In this document: positions 1 to 8,025 of the stretch, in pieces
How positions within the stretch are numbered: position 1 is the stretch's first letter
How the letters are laid out: the number at the start of each line of letters is the position of its first letter
From: Pleomorphomonas oryzae DSM 16300
GTDB taxonomy: Bacteria; Pseudomonadota; Alphaproteobacteria; Rhizobiales; Pleomorphomonadaceae
Length of the DNA stretch: 64,000 nucleotides
NCBI RefSeq assembly: GCF_000422965.1
Contig: NZ_AUHB01000001.1
Location: 248,001-312,000, forward strand
Direction of reading: 5' to 3'
Program-made: the position numbers and the translations under genes
The notes under the pieces: model-generated
The model's input: only the letters and a program-made list of their open reading frames with translations
What the model was told of the DNA's origin: nothing
The model's database searches: none

Positions 1-1
1 C

Positions 2-490
2 GAAGACATCGTCGGCTCCGGCAAGGTGCGGATATCCCTGCCGAGCGGCAAGTCGCTCGACGCCAAGATTCCCGCCGGCTTCGAGCCAGGCCAGCAGCTC
101 CGCCTCAAGGGTCAGGGCGGCGACGGCACACCGCCGGGCGACGCCATTGCCATTCTGGTTTACGAGCCGCATGCCCTGTTCCGGCCGGATGGCTACAACC
201 TGCGCCTCGACCTGCCCGTCACGCTCGACGAGGCGGTGCTGGGCGGCAAGGTACGGGTGCCGACGCTGGAAGGCGCCGTGGACATGACCATCCCAGCCGG
301 CGTGACCGGTTCGAAGGCTTTCCGCCTGCGGGGCAAGGGCCTGCCGGATAAGAAAGGCGTGCGGGGCGATATCTTCGTCACGCCGCGCATCGTGCTGCCG
401 GACGGGGCCGATGCCGGCCTTGAAAAGCTGATGGAGCGCTGGCGTGAAGTGCGTCCCTATGACGTGCGCGGACCGGAATTTTCTTCATGA
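2..490 (+). CDS. DnaJ-class molecular chaperone, C-terminal part (5' end outside window)
   Basis: The reading frame is open from the first complete codon at base 2, so this is the 3' part of a gene that starts before the window. The 162 visible residues match the C-terminal substrate-binding beta domains of DnaJ/CbpA proteins: a GSGKVRISLPSG strand, then IPAGFEPGQQLRLKGQG, and a second repeat with the family pattern LDLPVTLDEAVLGGKV, VPTLEG, TIPAG and LRGKGLP. No cysteine zinc repeats are visible, which points to the CbpA-like class rather than classical DnaJ, but the missing N-terminus prevents a firm choice. Its stop overlaps the next gene by 4 bases, so the two are translationally coupled. 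Confidence 0.9.
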   Translation, partial: EDIVGSGKVRISLPSGKSLDAKIPAGFEPGQQLRLKGQGGDGTPPGDAIAILVYEPHALFRPDGYNLRLDLPVTLDEAVLGGKVRVPTLEGAVDMTIPAGVTGSKAFRLRGKGLPDKKGVRGDIFVTPRIVLPDGADAGLEKLMERWREVRPYDVRGPEFSS

Positions 491-1272
491 GCCGTCTGCC
501 GCCGCTGCCGCTGCCGCCGGCACGCGGCGCCCGTCCCGCACGTTTTCTGGCTAGCCTCGCCTTCATGGTGATGGTGGTGGGGATCGCGTCCCGCCACCTC
601 GATTTCATATCGAGCGCCACCATGTACGCCGCGGTCATCGTCGGCCTGCTGCTCGGCCTCGCGGCACTCGGCGTGGTTTCAGTCACGGTGCGCGACGTCT
701 GGCACGAGGGACGGCGCGGCGCCAACAGTGCGTTTGGCTCGCTGCTGCTGATCATCGCTACCTTCTCGCCGCTGATCGGCGGCCTTGCCGCCTATATCGC
801 CTATCCCGCCCTCGACAGCGTTTCGACCGACACGGACGACCCGCCGGCCGCGCCCGCCGGCTTCAAGCAGGTGGCGCTGCCGATCGATCTGCGTGCCGCG
901 CCCGATGACGCTCCCTCCTTGCAGGAAGACGCTTATCCCGATCTGACGACGCAGGCCGCCGATCTCTCCACCGTCGAGGCCTACGCGCTTGCCCGACAGA
1001 CCACCGACGATCTCGGATGGACGATCCGGCTGGCCGAAGAGCCCGATACCGAAGCAGCGAGCGGCCGGATCGAAGCCGAGGCACGGTCGATGGTGCTGGG
1101 CACCCAAGAGGATATCGTTGTTCGCATCCGTCCCGGTGACGGTGGTGGAAGCCGTATCGACGTTCGTTCGCTGAGCCGGGTGGCCATGCCTGATCTCGGC
1201 GAAAACGCCCGCCATGTCGGCGACTTCATCGCCCGTTTCGCTGAAATGTCCCGGCGGCAGGACGCCAACTAA
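487..1272 (+). CDS. DUF1499 family membrane protein
   Basis: A 261-residue protein. Three hydrophobic segments are visible at about residues 20-38, 45-67 and 83-105, followed by a soluble C-terminal domain (about 125-255) that resembles DUF1499: paired DLTT and SxxxxxALARQTxxDLGW motifs and a final beta-rich stretch with IDVRSLSR. The DUF1499 function is unknown. The ATG overlaps the stop codon of the upstream DnaJ-type gene (ATGA), so the two are probably one operon. The domain assignment is from recalled family pattern and not from a search. Confidence 0.75.
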   Translation: MSRLPPLPLPPARGARPARFLASLAFMVMVVGIASRHLDFISSATMYAAVIVGLLLGLAALGVVSVTVRDVWHEGRRGANSAFGSLLLIIATFSPLIGGLAAYIAYPALDSVSTDTDDPPAAPAGFKQVALPIDLRAAPDDAPSLQEDAYPDLTTQAADLSTVEAYALARQTTDDLGWTIRLAEEPDTEAASGRIEAEARSMVLGTQEDIVVRIRPGDGGGSRIDVRSLSRVAMPDLGENARHVGDFIARFAEMSRRQDAN

Positions 1273-1273
1273 A

Positions 1274-2131
1274 TCACAGGCGACTCAGCCGATCGGTGAT
1301 CCGTCTGACAAGCCCCCGTTCTTCCAGCCAGTCGGCGTGTGCCATGACCGAGAGAGCGGCTGCTTTGGTAAGCGCCGGATCGAGGCCGATATAGATCGCC
1401 GACACGATCTCCTCGATGGTCCGATCATCACTCTCTAGCGCCCGCAGGATGGCGGCCTCACGCGCCTGTCGATGACGCTTCAGCTCGGTAACCCGGGCAA
1501 GGCCATCGGCCACCGGGCCACCATGCCCGGGTAGATAGATACGGGCACCGAGGGCGACTAAACGGTCAAGGGAGGCCATATAGTCGGCCATGCGTCCATC
1601 AGGGGGCACCACCACGCTGGTCGACCACCCCATGACATGATCTCCGGAGAACAACAGTCCTGCCCCGGCAAGGTCGTAGCAAACATGGCTGGCGGTGTGG
1701 CCCGGTGTCGCAATGGCCCGGAGCTCGCCGGCTTCTGTCCTGATCGTCTCACCATCGGCGACTATCCTGTCCGGCCGGTGGAGTAGCCGCGATGGATCGG
1801 GCGCGGGGCCGACAATCTCGGCACCGGTCATCTCGGACAGTCGTCTCGCTGCCCCGGCATGATCGGCGTGATCGTGGGTGACAACGACACGTCGGATCGG
1901 TGCACCGGCGGCCGCGATGAGGTCGGCGACATGAGTTGGGTCATCCGGACCGGGGTCGATCACGGTGACCTCATGATCGCCGAGAAGATAGCAATTCGTG
2001 CCGCGGAACGTCAGCGGTCCGGCGTTGCGGGCCGTTAGCCGGCGAATGCCCGAGGACACCCGCTCGGCAATGCCATGGGTGGGCGTGAAATCTAGAGCCG
2101 GATCGCTCAAGCTGCTCTCCCTTGCCACCAT
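1274..2131 (-). CDS. MBL-fold metallo-hydrolase (LACTB2-like)
   Basis: A 285-residue metallo-beta-lactamase fold hydrolase. The zinc motif HxHxDH is present as THDHADHAG (His86, His88, Asp90, His91), followed by GHTASH, SGDH and a final PGHGGP histidine. The C-terminal 60 residues look like the small winged-helix domain of LACTB2-type enzymes (LTKAAALSVMAHADWLEERG). The frame is open further upstream to 2266, but that extension runs through imperfect direct repeats and shows no homology; the MVARESS start at 2131 fits the family length better, although no clear ribosome-binding site precedes it. The family includes ribonucleases and thioesterases; the substrate here cannot be told. It converges with the DUF1499 gene, with 1 base between them. 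Confidence 0.85.
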   Translation of the reverse strand: MVARESSLSDPALDFTPTHGIAERVSSGIRRLTARNAGPLTFRGTNCYLLGDHEVTVIDPGPDDPTHVADLIAAAGAPIRRVVVTHDHADHAGAARRLSEMTGAEIVGPAPDPSRLLHRPDRIVADGETIRTEAGELRAIATPGHTASHVCYDLAGAGLLFSGDHVMGWSTSVVVPPDGRMADYMASLDRLVALGARIYLPGHGGPVADGLARVTELKRHRQAREAAILRALESDDRTIEEIVSAIYIGLDPALTKAAALSVMAHADWLEERGLVRRITDRLSRL

Positions 2132-2141
2132 GCTGCGACAT

Positions 2142-2220
2142 GGACGCCCATGAAGGCGCCTGACTCCTTGGGACATCCCATGAATCGCCCTGACTCCCGA
2201 TGGACCCGCATGGACTCTCC
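2142..2220. repeat. Imperfect tandem direct repeat, ~29-bp period
   Basis: On the + strand a unit beginning GGACGCCCATGAA and ending CCTGACTCC (2142-2167) recurs as GGACATCCCATGAA...CCTGACTCC (2171-2197). A third, shortened copy (GGACCCGCATGGACTCTCC) lies at 2202-2220. The units start 29 and then 31 bases apart. The array sits just upstream of the MBL gene on the opposite strand. It is too short and has no unique spacers, so it is not a CRISPR. Confidence 0.65.
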
Positions 2221-2252
2221 CTTCCTGCCGGACCGAGGCTGGGGCTGGCCTC

Positions 2253-2639
2253 TCATGGCGACCCAATCATCCAGAACAATCCCCAGGCCAGACCGAAAAG
2301 CGCGGCAAGCACCACGGCGACCATCATCACCATGGTTCGGATCAGGGTTTGCGGCGTGACTGGCGCGTCGGCTTCCGGAATTCTGGCCAAACCCAGGACC
2401 AAATCGTGACCGGTACCAGGGTCGAAAACGAACTCACCAGCTTGCCGTCGATCATTGATCCGGAAGCCGTCCGGCACCATCGTGCGTATGAGATCGGCCA
2501 GCTTCCACCGGGCGATGGGGGTGCCGTCGGCAGCGACTATGGCCAGCCCATCAGGGGACAATTCCGCTTGCGCCGGCCGGCGCTGTCCGTCGCCCTGATC
2601 GTAGAATCCGTCGGCCCTGGCCCAGCCTGTCGTCGCCAT
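2253..2639 (-). CDS. Small membrane-anchored protein resembling the N-terminal domain of M48 metalloproteases
   Basis: A 128-residue protein starting at an ATG preceded by GGGAGA at good spacing. Residues 1-95 form a beta-rich domain with the pattern FYDQGDGQRRPAQAELSPDGL...RWKLADL, which resembles the N-terminal PH-like domain found before the membrane helix of alphaproteobacterial M48 peptidases. One hydrophobic helix follows (about 100-122), and the protein then ends; no HEXXH peptidase part follows in any frame of the adjacent sequence. It may be a stand-alone paralogue or a truncated relic. The match is from memory and modest in strength. It is divergent from the MFS gene. Confidence 0.5.
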   Translation of the reverse strand: MATTGWARADGFYDQGDGQRRPAQAELSPDGLAIVAADGTPIARWKLADLIRTMVPDGFRINDRRQAGEFVFDPGTGHDLVLGLARIPEADAPVTPQTLIRTMVMMVAVVLAALFGLAWGLFWMIGSP

Positions 2640-2799
2640 GTCGCAATCTCCCGACAACCCGTCGAATATGACGGAGGCGTGCTTGCATTTCCACCCGAAC
2701 TGCCCCAAACCGATTCAAAATACAAAGTTCATGGAATTGCCGTAGAGGTTCGCGACCGTCCGAAAAAACAGGCCGGAGCCAGGTATCGGCGCGATTATC

Positions 2800-4134
2800 G
2801 TGGCTGGTTTCGATCAGCGGCCATCGACCTTACGCCTGCACACGAGTTTGTCCTTGTCCAAGACTTTCGCCCCGCTCGTTTCGCTGCTGACCGGCATCGG
2901 TTTCCTGTTGTGCGGCAATGCTCTGCTCGGAACGATGATCCCGCTGCGCGGCCTTTACGAACACTTCACGCCGGTCACCATCGGTCTGATGGGTTCGTCC
3001 TACAATCTCGGCTTCGTGGTCGGCTGCCTCGCGTGCCCCTATCTCATTTTGAGAGCCGGCCATATCCGCGCCTATTCGACGCTGGTATCGCTCGCCGCCG
3101 CCACAACGCTCGTCCATCCGATGGTCGTCGATCCCCTGGTTTGGATCGGCGCACGCTCCATTACCGGCTTCTGCCTTGCCGGACTCTATCTCATCATCGA
3201 AAGCTGGCTCAACGACCGCGCCACCAATGACAATCGCGGCCTGATCATGAGCGTCTACATCGTCGTCAACTTCCTCACCACCACAGCTGGCCAATTGATG
3301 GTGCTGCTGGCGCCGGTCCAGCATTTCGAGCTGTTCGCCGCCGCCTCGCTCCTGGTGTCGCTTGCCGTGGTGCCGGTGGCGCTCACCACGTCGGCGCAAC
3401 CGGCGCCGATCGCCATCGTACAGTTCCGGCCGCTACGCCTCCTCAAGATCGCACCGGTGGGCCTTGCAGGCACCTTCATGATCGGTGTCGCCAACGGCGC
3501 CTTCTGGTCGCTGGTCACCGTCTTCGCCATCGGCCGCGGCCTAACGGCGGATGGTGCCGCCATTTTCCTTTCCATAGCGGTCATCGGCGGTGCCTTGATG
3601 CAATGGCCGGTCGGCAGGCTGTCCGACGCGCACGACCGCCGTCTGGTACTGGCCGGTGTCGTGGTGCTGTCGGCGATTGCCAGCCTTCTCACCGTTCTCT
3701 TGCCGCTCGGCAACGACGGCCTGTTCGTCATGGCCTTCGTGCTGGGCACCGTGGTGCTCACCGCCTATTCCGTGGCAGCCGCTCATGCTTATGATCGCGC
3801 CGAGAAATCCGCCTACGTGGAGATGGCAACCGGCGTGTTGCTTGCCAACGGCGTCGGCGCCGTGTTCGGGCCACTGATCGCCTCCTTCGCCATGGAGAGT
3901 TGGGGCAACGGTTCGCTGTTCGTGTTCATGGCCATCGTCGAACTTCTGCTGGCCGCCTTCATCGCGCTCCGCTGGCGCATGCGTCCGTCGCGCCCGGACG
4001 ATCCCAAAGAGGCCTACGAGATGTTCGCCACCGCCCCGGTTGGCGGTGCCATTCCGCCGGAAGCCCCCTCACCGGACGACCCCATTCTCCAGACGCCGGT
4101 GGTGCCGGCAACCGAGCCGAAGGATTCTCCCTGA
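2800..4134 (+). CDS. MFS transporter (YcaD/CynX-like)
   Basis: A 444-residue major facilitator superfamily carrier with about 12 hydrophobic segments between residues 24 and 395. The inter-helix loops carry MFS-type motifs: GHIRAYSTL after helix 2-3 and GRLSDAHDRRLVL in the second half, the equivalent of the GxLaDrxGrr motif. The WLNDRATNDNRG sequence is typical of the YcaD subfamily. The cytoplasmic tail (about 400-444) is rich in proline and acidic residues. The start used is a GTG with a weak ribosome-binding site; TTG codons at 2848 or 2854 would also work and would remove the hydrophilic leader. The substrate is unknown. Confidence 0.85.
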   Translation: MAGFDQRPSTLRLHTSLSLSKTFAPLVSLLTGIGFLLCGNALLGTMIPLRGLYEHFTPVTIGLMGSSYNLGFVVGCLACPYLILRAGHIRAYSTLVSLAAATTLVHPMVVDPLVWIGARSITGFCLAGLYLIIESWLNDRATNDNRGLIMSVYIVVNFLTTTAGQLMVLLAPVQHFELFAAASLLVSLAVVPVALTTSAQPAPIAIVQFRPLRLLKIAPVGLAGTFMIGVANGAFWSLVTVFAIGRGLTADGAAIFLSIAVIGGALMQWPVGRLSDAHDRRLVLAGVVVLSAIASLLTVLLPLGNDGLFVMAFVLGTVVLTAYSVAAAHAYDRAEKSAYVEMATGVLLANGVGAVFGPLIASFAMESWGNGSLFVFMAIVELLLAAFIALRWRMRPSRPDDPKEAYEMFATAPVGGAIPPEAPSPDDPILQTPVVPATEPKDSP

Positions 4135-4175
4135 CGGCTCTTGCCAAAGGCCGGCGCCTGCCGCAAAGCAACGCC

Positions 4176-4910
4176 ATGGCAAGGATCCGTCTCGATCAGC
4201 TTCTCGTCGCCCGTGGTCTCGCGGATAGTCGCGCTCGCGCTCGCGATGCGATTTTGCGTGGCCATGTGACCGTGGCCGGGCGGCCGGTCGACAAGCCCGG
4301 TCTCACCGTCGAGGAAGACGCCGACCTCTCGATGTCCGATCCGGCAGCAGCCTATGTGTCGCGGGCCGCGCTGAAGCTCGTCGCCGGCCTCGATCATTTC
4401 GGCCTCGATGTCGGCAACCGCGATTGCCTCGATATCGGCGCGTCCACCGGTGGCTTCACCGAGGTGCTGCTGCAGCGGGGGGCTGCCCGCGTCGTGGCGC
4501 TCGATGTCGGCCATGACCAGTTGCATCCGCGCATTGCCGGAGACGCAAGGGTCACCAATATGGAAGGCTTGAATGCGCGAGACCTGACGCCCGCCGACCT
4601 GCCCTTTCGGCCTGAGGTGATCGTCTCCGACGTGTCTTTCATTTCGCTGACTTTGGCGCTGCCGCCGGCGCTTGGGTTGACTCGCCGGCCGGCCATCGGC
4701 GTCTTCCTCGTCAAGCCGCAGTTCGAGGCTGGTCGACAGGCCATCGGCAAGGGCGGCATCGTCGATGAAGCGACCGGCCGGGCCGCCGCCGAGCGCATTC
4801 GCGCCTGGCTCGACGGCCGCGATGGCTGGCGTGTCCTCGATCTCGTCCCCTCGCCCATTCTCGGCGGCGACGGCAATCATGAATATCTTCTTGGAGCGAG
4901 CCTTGACTGA
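4176..4910 (+). CDS. tlyA: TlyA family rRNA 2'-O-methyltransferase / hemolysin-like protein
   Basis: A 244-residue protein with an N-terminal S4 RNA-binding domain (RLDQLLVARGLADSRARARDAILRGHVTVAG, about residues 4-60) and a FtsJ-type SAM-dependent methyltransferase domain. The SAM motif I DIGASTGGFT, the ALDVG motif II and the catalytic region VSDVSFISL and LVKPQFE are all visible. TlyA proteins 2'-O-methylate 16S and/or 23S rRNA cytidines. The frame is open upstream, but the start at 4176 matches the family. The 3' end overlaps the start of the next RNA methyltransferase gene, so the two rRNA-modification genes form an operon. Confidence 0.93.
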   Translation: MARIRLDQLLVARGLADSRARARDAILRGHVTVAGRPVDKPGLTVEEDADLSMSDPAAAYVSRAALKLVAGLDHFGLDVGNRDCLDIGASTGGFTEVLLQRGAARVVALDVGHDQLHPRIAGDARVTNMEGLNARDLTPADLPFRPEVIVSDVSFISLTLALPPALGLTRRPAIGVFLVKPQFEAGRQAIGKGGIVDEATGRAAAERIRAWLDGRDGWRVLDLVPSPILGGDGNHEYLLGASLD

Positions 4911-6135
4911 ACTCGTAATCGACCGTCTCGGCCACCGCGGAGACGGCGTCGTCAACCAGCCAGACGGACGGCAGCTCTACGTGCCCTATGCGCTGGCCGG
5001 CGAAACCGTCGATGTCGACATGCAGGGCGGAGCGGCCCGGCTCAATCGGATCCTCACCCCCTCCCCCGACCGTATCGAACCGGTGTGCCGGCATTTCGGC
5101 ACCTGTGGCGGCTGTCTGTTGCAACATGTCGCGCCGGCGCCCTATGCCGCCTTCAAACGACGACTCGTTGTCGATGCGCTGGCCGATCGCGGCCTGTCGC
5201 CCGAGGTCGGCGAGACACGCATCGTACCGCCGCATTCCCGCCGCCGCGCAACCTTTGCCGGGCTCATGGCCGGCCGCCATCCGCTGGTCGGCTTCAACGA
5301 GCGGGCCAGCCACCGCCTCGTCACCATCGATCAATGTCCGGTGGTGAAGCCGCAGCTCCTCGCAGCTCTGCCGGCACTGACAGCCCTGACCGGCCTCATT
5401 GCGCCCAGGAAAGGCGGGCTCGACCATACGGTGACGCTCACCAGTGGTGGTCTCGACGTATCCGTCGCCGGCATTGCGGCGCGCGACGTCGATCGGCTGC
5501 GCATGCCTCTCATCGAGCTCGCCGCGCGCTTCGATCTTGCCCGCTTGTCGGCCGGCGGCGAGGCGATCGTCGAACGCCGCCCCGCCATCATCAACATTGA
5601 CGGTGTTGCCGTCACGCTGCCGCCTGGTGGTTTCCTGCAAGCCTCCGAGGAGGCAGAAACGATCATGGGCGAGCTGGTGACCGCGGCCATTCCGGCCAAG
5701 GTAAAGCGGATCGCCGATCTCTTCTCGGGCGTTGGCACCTTTGCATTGCGGCTTGCCCGGCAAGCCGAGGTGCTGGCGATCGAGGGCGAGGCCGGCGCCG
5801 TCGCAGCTCTCGACCGGGCGGCGCGCGGCACGAGCGGTCGCCATCGGATTACCGCCGAGAAGCGTGACCTTGCCCGCAGACCGCTGCTTGAAAAGGAACT
5901 GGAGAAAATCGACGCCGTGGTGTTCGACCCGCCACGCGCCGGCGCCGCCGAGCAAAGCCAGTGGCTTGCCCGCTCGAAGGTACCGACCATCGTCGCCGTC
6001 TCCTGCAATCCGGCGACGCTGTCCCGTGACCTTCGAACGCTCGTTGATGGTGGCTATCGCATTGAAAGCGTTACGCCGGTCGACCAGTTCCTGTGGTCGA
6101 GCCACGTCGAAGTGGTCACAGTGCTGAAACGCTGA
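4879..6135 (+). CDS. Class I SAM-dependent 23S rRNA/tRNA (uracil-5)-methyltransferase (TrmA/RlmD family)
   Basis: A 418-residue m5U methyltransferase. It has an N-terminal TRAM-like beta domain (ELVIDRLGHRGDGV), an iron-sulfur cysteine pattern (CRHFGTCGGC plus a later CP), the SAM motif DLFSGVGTFAL, the catalytic DPPRAGA loop, and the nucleophile region SCNPATLSRD. Together these place it in the RlmC/RlmD/TrmA family; which uridine it methylates cannot be told. The ATG at 4879 lies inside tlyA; a TTG at 4903 overlapping the tlyA stop is an equally reasonable start. A strong terminator follows. Confidence 0.9.
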   Translation: MNIFLERALTELVIDRLGHRGDGVVNQPDGRQLYVPYALAGETVDVDMQGGAARLNRILTPSPDRIEPVCRHFGTCGGCLLQHVAPAPYAAFKRRLVVDALADRGLSPEVGETRIVPPHSRRRATFAGLMAGRHPLVGFNERASHRLVTIDQCPVVKPQLLAALPALTALTGLIAPRKGGLDHTVTLTSGGLDVSVAGIAARDVDRLRMPLIELAARFDLARLSAGGEAIVERRPAIINIDGVAVTLPPGGFLQASEEAETIMGELVTAAIPAKVKRIADLFSGVGTFALRLARQAEVLAIEGEAGAVAALDRAARGTSGRHRITAEKRDLARRPLLEKELEKIDAVVFDPPRAGAAEQSQWLARSKVPTIVAVSCNPATLSRDLRTLVDGGYRIESVTPVDQFLWSSHVEVVTVLKR

Positions 6136-6154
6136 AAGATCGGTTGAGGCGAAC

Positions 6155-6188
6155 AAAGGCCGGAGCAGATTCCCCGCTCCGGCCTTTT
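6155..6188. terminator. Bidirectional intrinsic terminator
   Basis: GGCCGGAGC (6158-6166) pairs with GCTCCGGCC (6176-6184), giving a 9-bp GC stem with a 9-base loop. It is followed by TTTT on the + strand and preceded by AAA, which gives TTTGTT on the - strand. It lies between the convergent m5U methyltransferase and ald genes and can serve both. Confidence 0.85.
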
Positions 6189-6208
6189 CACATCAGGGCA
6201 GTATCGAC

Positions 6209-7324
6209 TCAGGCGAGCGCCTTGGCCGGGTCGAGGTAGGCAAGGCCGAGGGCGTCGCTGACCGCCTTGTAAGTGATCTTGCCGGCGTGGACGTTGAGGC
6301 CATGGGCAAGGTGGATGTCGTCCTTGCAGGCCTGCTTCCAGCCCTTGTTGGCGAGCGCCAGGGCGAAAGGCAGTGTCGCGTTGTTGAGGGCGAAGGTCGA
6401 GGTGCGGGCGACGCCGCCGGGCATGTTGGCGACGCAATAGTGCACGACGCCGCTTTCGATATAGGTCGGATCGGAGTGCGTGGTGGCGCGCGACGTTTCC
6501 GAGGCGCCGCCCTGGTCGATGGCGACATCGACGAAGGCCGAGCCCTTGTTCATGGCGGCGATCAGCTCGCGGCTGATCAGCTTGGGCGTGCCCGCGCCCG
6601 GCACGAGTACCGTTGAGATGACGAGATCGGCGCCGGAGACCAGTTCCGCCACGGTGTCCTTGTTGGAATGGGCCGTCTTGATGCGGACGCCGAAGGTGGC
6701 GATGGCGCGGCGCAGAGCGTCGATCGAATTGTCGACCAGTGTCACGTCGGCGCCCATACCCAAGGCGACGTGGGTGGCATTGGTACCGGCAACGCCAGCG
6801 CCCAGGATCACCACCTTGGCAGGCGCCACGCCGGCGACACCGCCGAGCAGGATGCCCTTACCGCCGGCGGCGTTCTCGAGCGCGGCAGCGCCAACCTGCG
6901 GCGCCATGCGGCCGGCCACTTCCGACATCGGCGCGAGCAGCGGCAGCGAACCGTTCGGCGCCGTTACCGTCTCATAGGCTATGCAGGTGGCGCCGGACTT
7001 CATCAGATCCTCGGCCTGCTCGGGATCAGGAGCGAGATGCAGATAGGTGAACAGCGTCTGCCCTTCACGCAGCTTCTTGCGTTCGACGGCGAGCGGCTCC
7101 TTCACCTTGACGATCATGTCGGCCTTGGCGAAGATTTCATCGGGGCCGTCAACCATGGTGGCGCCCGCCTTGACGTAGGCAGCGTCGGCAACACCAATGC
7201 CGGCACCGGCATTCTTTTCGATGATGACCTTATGTCCGGCGGCGACGAGTTCGCGCACCGACGAGGGAACGAGGCCAACGCGGTCCTCGTGATCCTTGAT
7301 TTCCTTCGGCGTACCGACAAGCAT
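6209..7324 (-). CDS. ald: Alanine dehydrogenase
   Basis: A 371-residue NAD-dependent L-alanine dehydrogenase, exactly the usual length of the family. The N-terminus MLVGTPKEIKDHEDRVGLVP and the VKVKEP and LFTYLHLAPD blocks are diagnostic, and the Rossmann motif VILGAGVAGTNA with VDNS two strands on is intact. The enzyme interconverts alanine with pyruvate and ammonia in the cytoplasm. A good ribosome-binding site (AGGGGAA) precedes the ATG. The divergent Lrp/AsnC-type gene is very likely its regulator, as in many proteobacteria. Confidence 0.95.
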   Translation of the reverse strand: MLVGTPKEIKDHEDRVGLVPSSVRELVAAGHKVIIEKNAGAGIGVADAAYVKAGATMVDGPDEIFAKADMIVKVKEPLAVERKKLREGQTLFTYLHLAPDPEQAEDLMKSGATCIAYETVTAPNGSLPLLAPMSEVAGRMAPQVGAAALENAAGGKGILLGGVAGVAPAKVVILGAGVAGTNATHVALGMGADVTLVDNSIDALRRAIATFGVRIKTAHSNKDTVAELVSGADLVISTVLVPGAGTPKLISRELIAAMNKGSAFVDVAIDQGGASETSRATTHSDPTYIESGVVHYCVANMPGGVARTSTFALNNATLPFALALANKGWKQACKDDIHLAHGLNVHAGKITYKAVSDALGLAYLDPAKALA

Positions 7325-7491
7325 TTTATTATGTTCCCCTGGTTCTGCCGCCGGGTTTTGTCCCGGTTTTGGCATGATGGCGCATAATTGGCCAAGCATG
7401 ACGCAATTTCTTGCACAGATTCAGCAGACTATGGTCGCAGATTGGCATAAAATTCTGGTCTTCGCCCCTTGAACCGCAGGAAATTCAACCC

Positions 7492-7950
7492 ATGCGCCTC
7501 GACGTGACGGATCGTGCGATCCTGACCGCCTTGCAAGACAATGCCCGACCGACGAATGCCGAGCTCGCGGATCGGGTCCACCTCTCAGCTTCGGCCTGCT
7601 TGAGGCGCACGCGCCTTCTCGAGGAAAGCGGCCTCATCGCCCGCTTCGTCGCCATTCTCGATCCGCGAATAGCCGGCGTGCCCGGCACCGCCTATGTTTC
7701 CGTGACGCTCGACAGCCAGGGGCGCGCCTCGCTCGACCGGTTCGAGGCAGCGGTGCGCGCCATCCCCGAGATCACCGAGTGCTATCTTCTGGCCGGTCAG
7801 CACGATTATCTGTTGCGCGTCGTCTATCGCGACGCCGCCGACCTCGAGCGTATCCACAGCGAGATCCTGACGCCACTGCCCGGCGTCGTGCGCGTCCAGT
7901 CGCAGTTGACGCTCCGGACGGTGAAGCGCTCCACTAAACTGCCGATCTGA
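7492..7950 (+). CDS. Lrp/AsnC family transcriptional regulator
   Basis: A 152-residue protein with an N-terminal winged helix-turn-helix (DVTDRAILTALQDNARPTNAELADRVHLSASACLRR...) and a C-terminal RAM ligand-binding domain (AYVSVTL, ITECYLLAGQHDYLLRVVYRD, LPGVVRVQSQLTLRTVK). It is divergent from ald with 167 bases between the two ATGs, and by family precedent it probably activates ald in response to alanine or another amino acid. No clear operator was recognised in the gap. Confidence 0.92.
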   Translation: MRLDVTDRAILTALQDNARPTNAELADRVHLSASACLRRTRLLEESGLIARFVAILDPRIAGVPGTAYVSVTLDSQGRASLDRFEAAVRAIPEITECYLLAGQHDYLLRVVYRDAADLERIHSEILTPLPGVVRVQSQLTLRTVKRSTKLPI

Positions 7951-7959
7951 AAAGCAAGA

Positions 7960-8004
7960 CCCGGAGCAGGAGGCCGATCCATGAGATCGACGTCGTGCTC
8001 CGGG
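7960..8004. terminator. Long-loop inverted repeat downstream of the Lrp-type gene
   Basis: CCCGGAGCA (7960-7968) and TGCTCCGGG (7996-8004) can form a 9-bp stem with a 27-base loop, directly after the Lrp-type stop codon and before the 3' end of the convergent chemoreceptor gene. No run of T follows on either strand, so an intrinsic terminator function is only a possibility. Confidence 0.4.
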
Positions 8005-8025
8005 CATGAACGACAAGACGGAGTT

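Noticed and set aside
2142-2220. CRISPR-like array
   Set aside because: Only two full copies plus a fragment, no unique spacers and no cas genes.
7325-7491. Promoters and Lrp operator in the ald/lrp gap
   Set aside because: Several AT-rich hexamers exist, but no pair with proper spacing or clear dyad could be defended.
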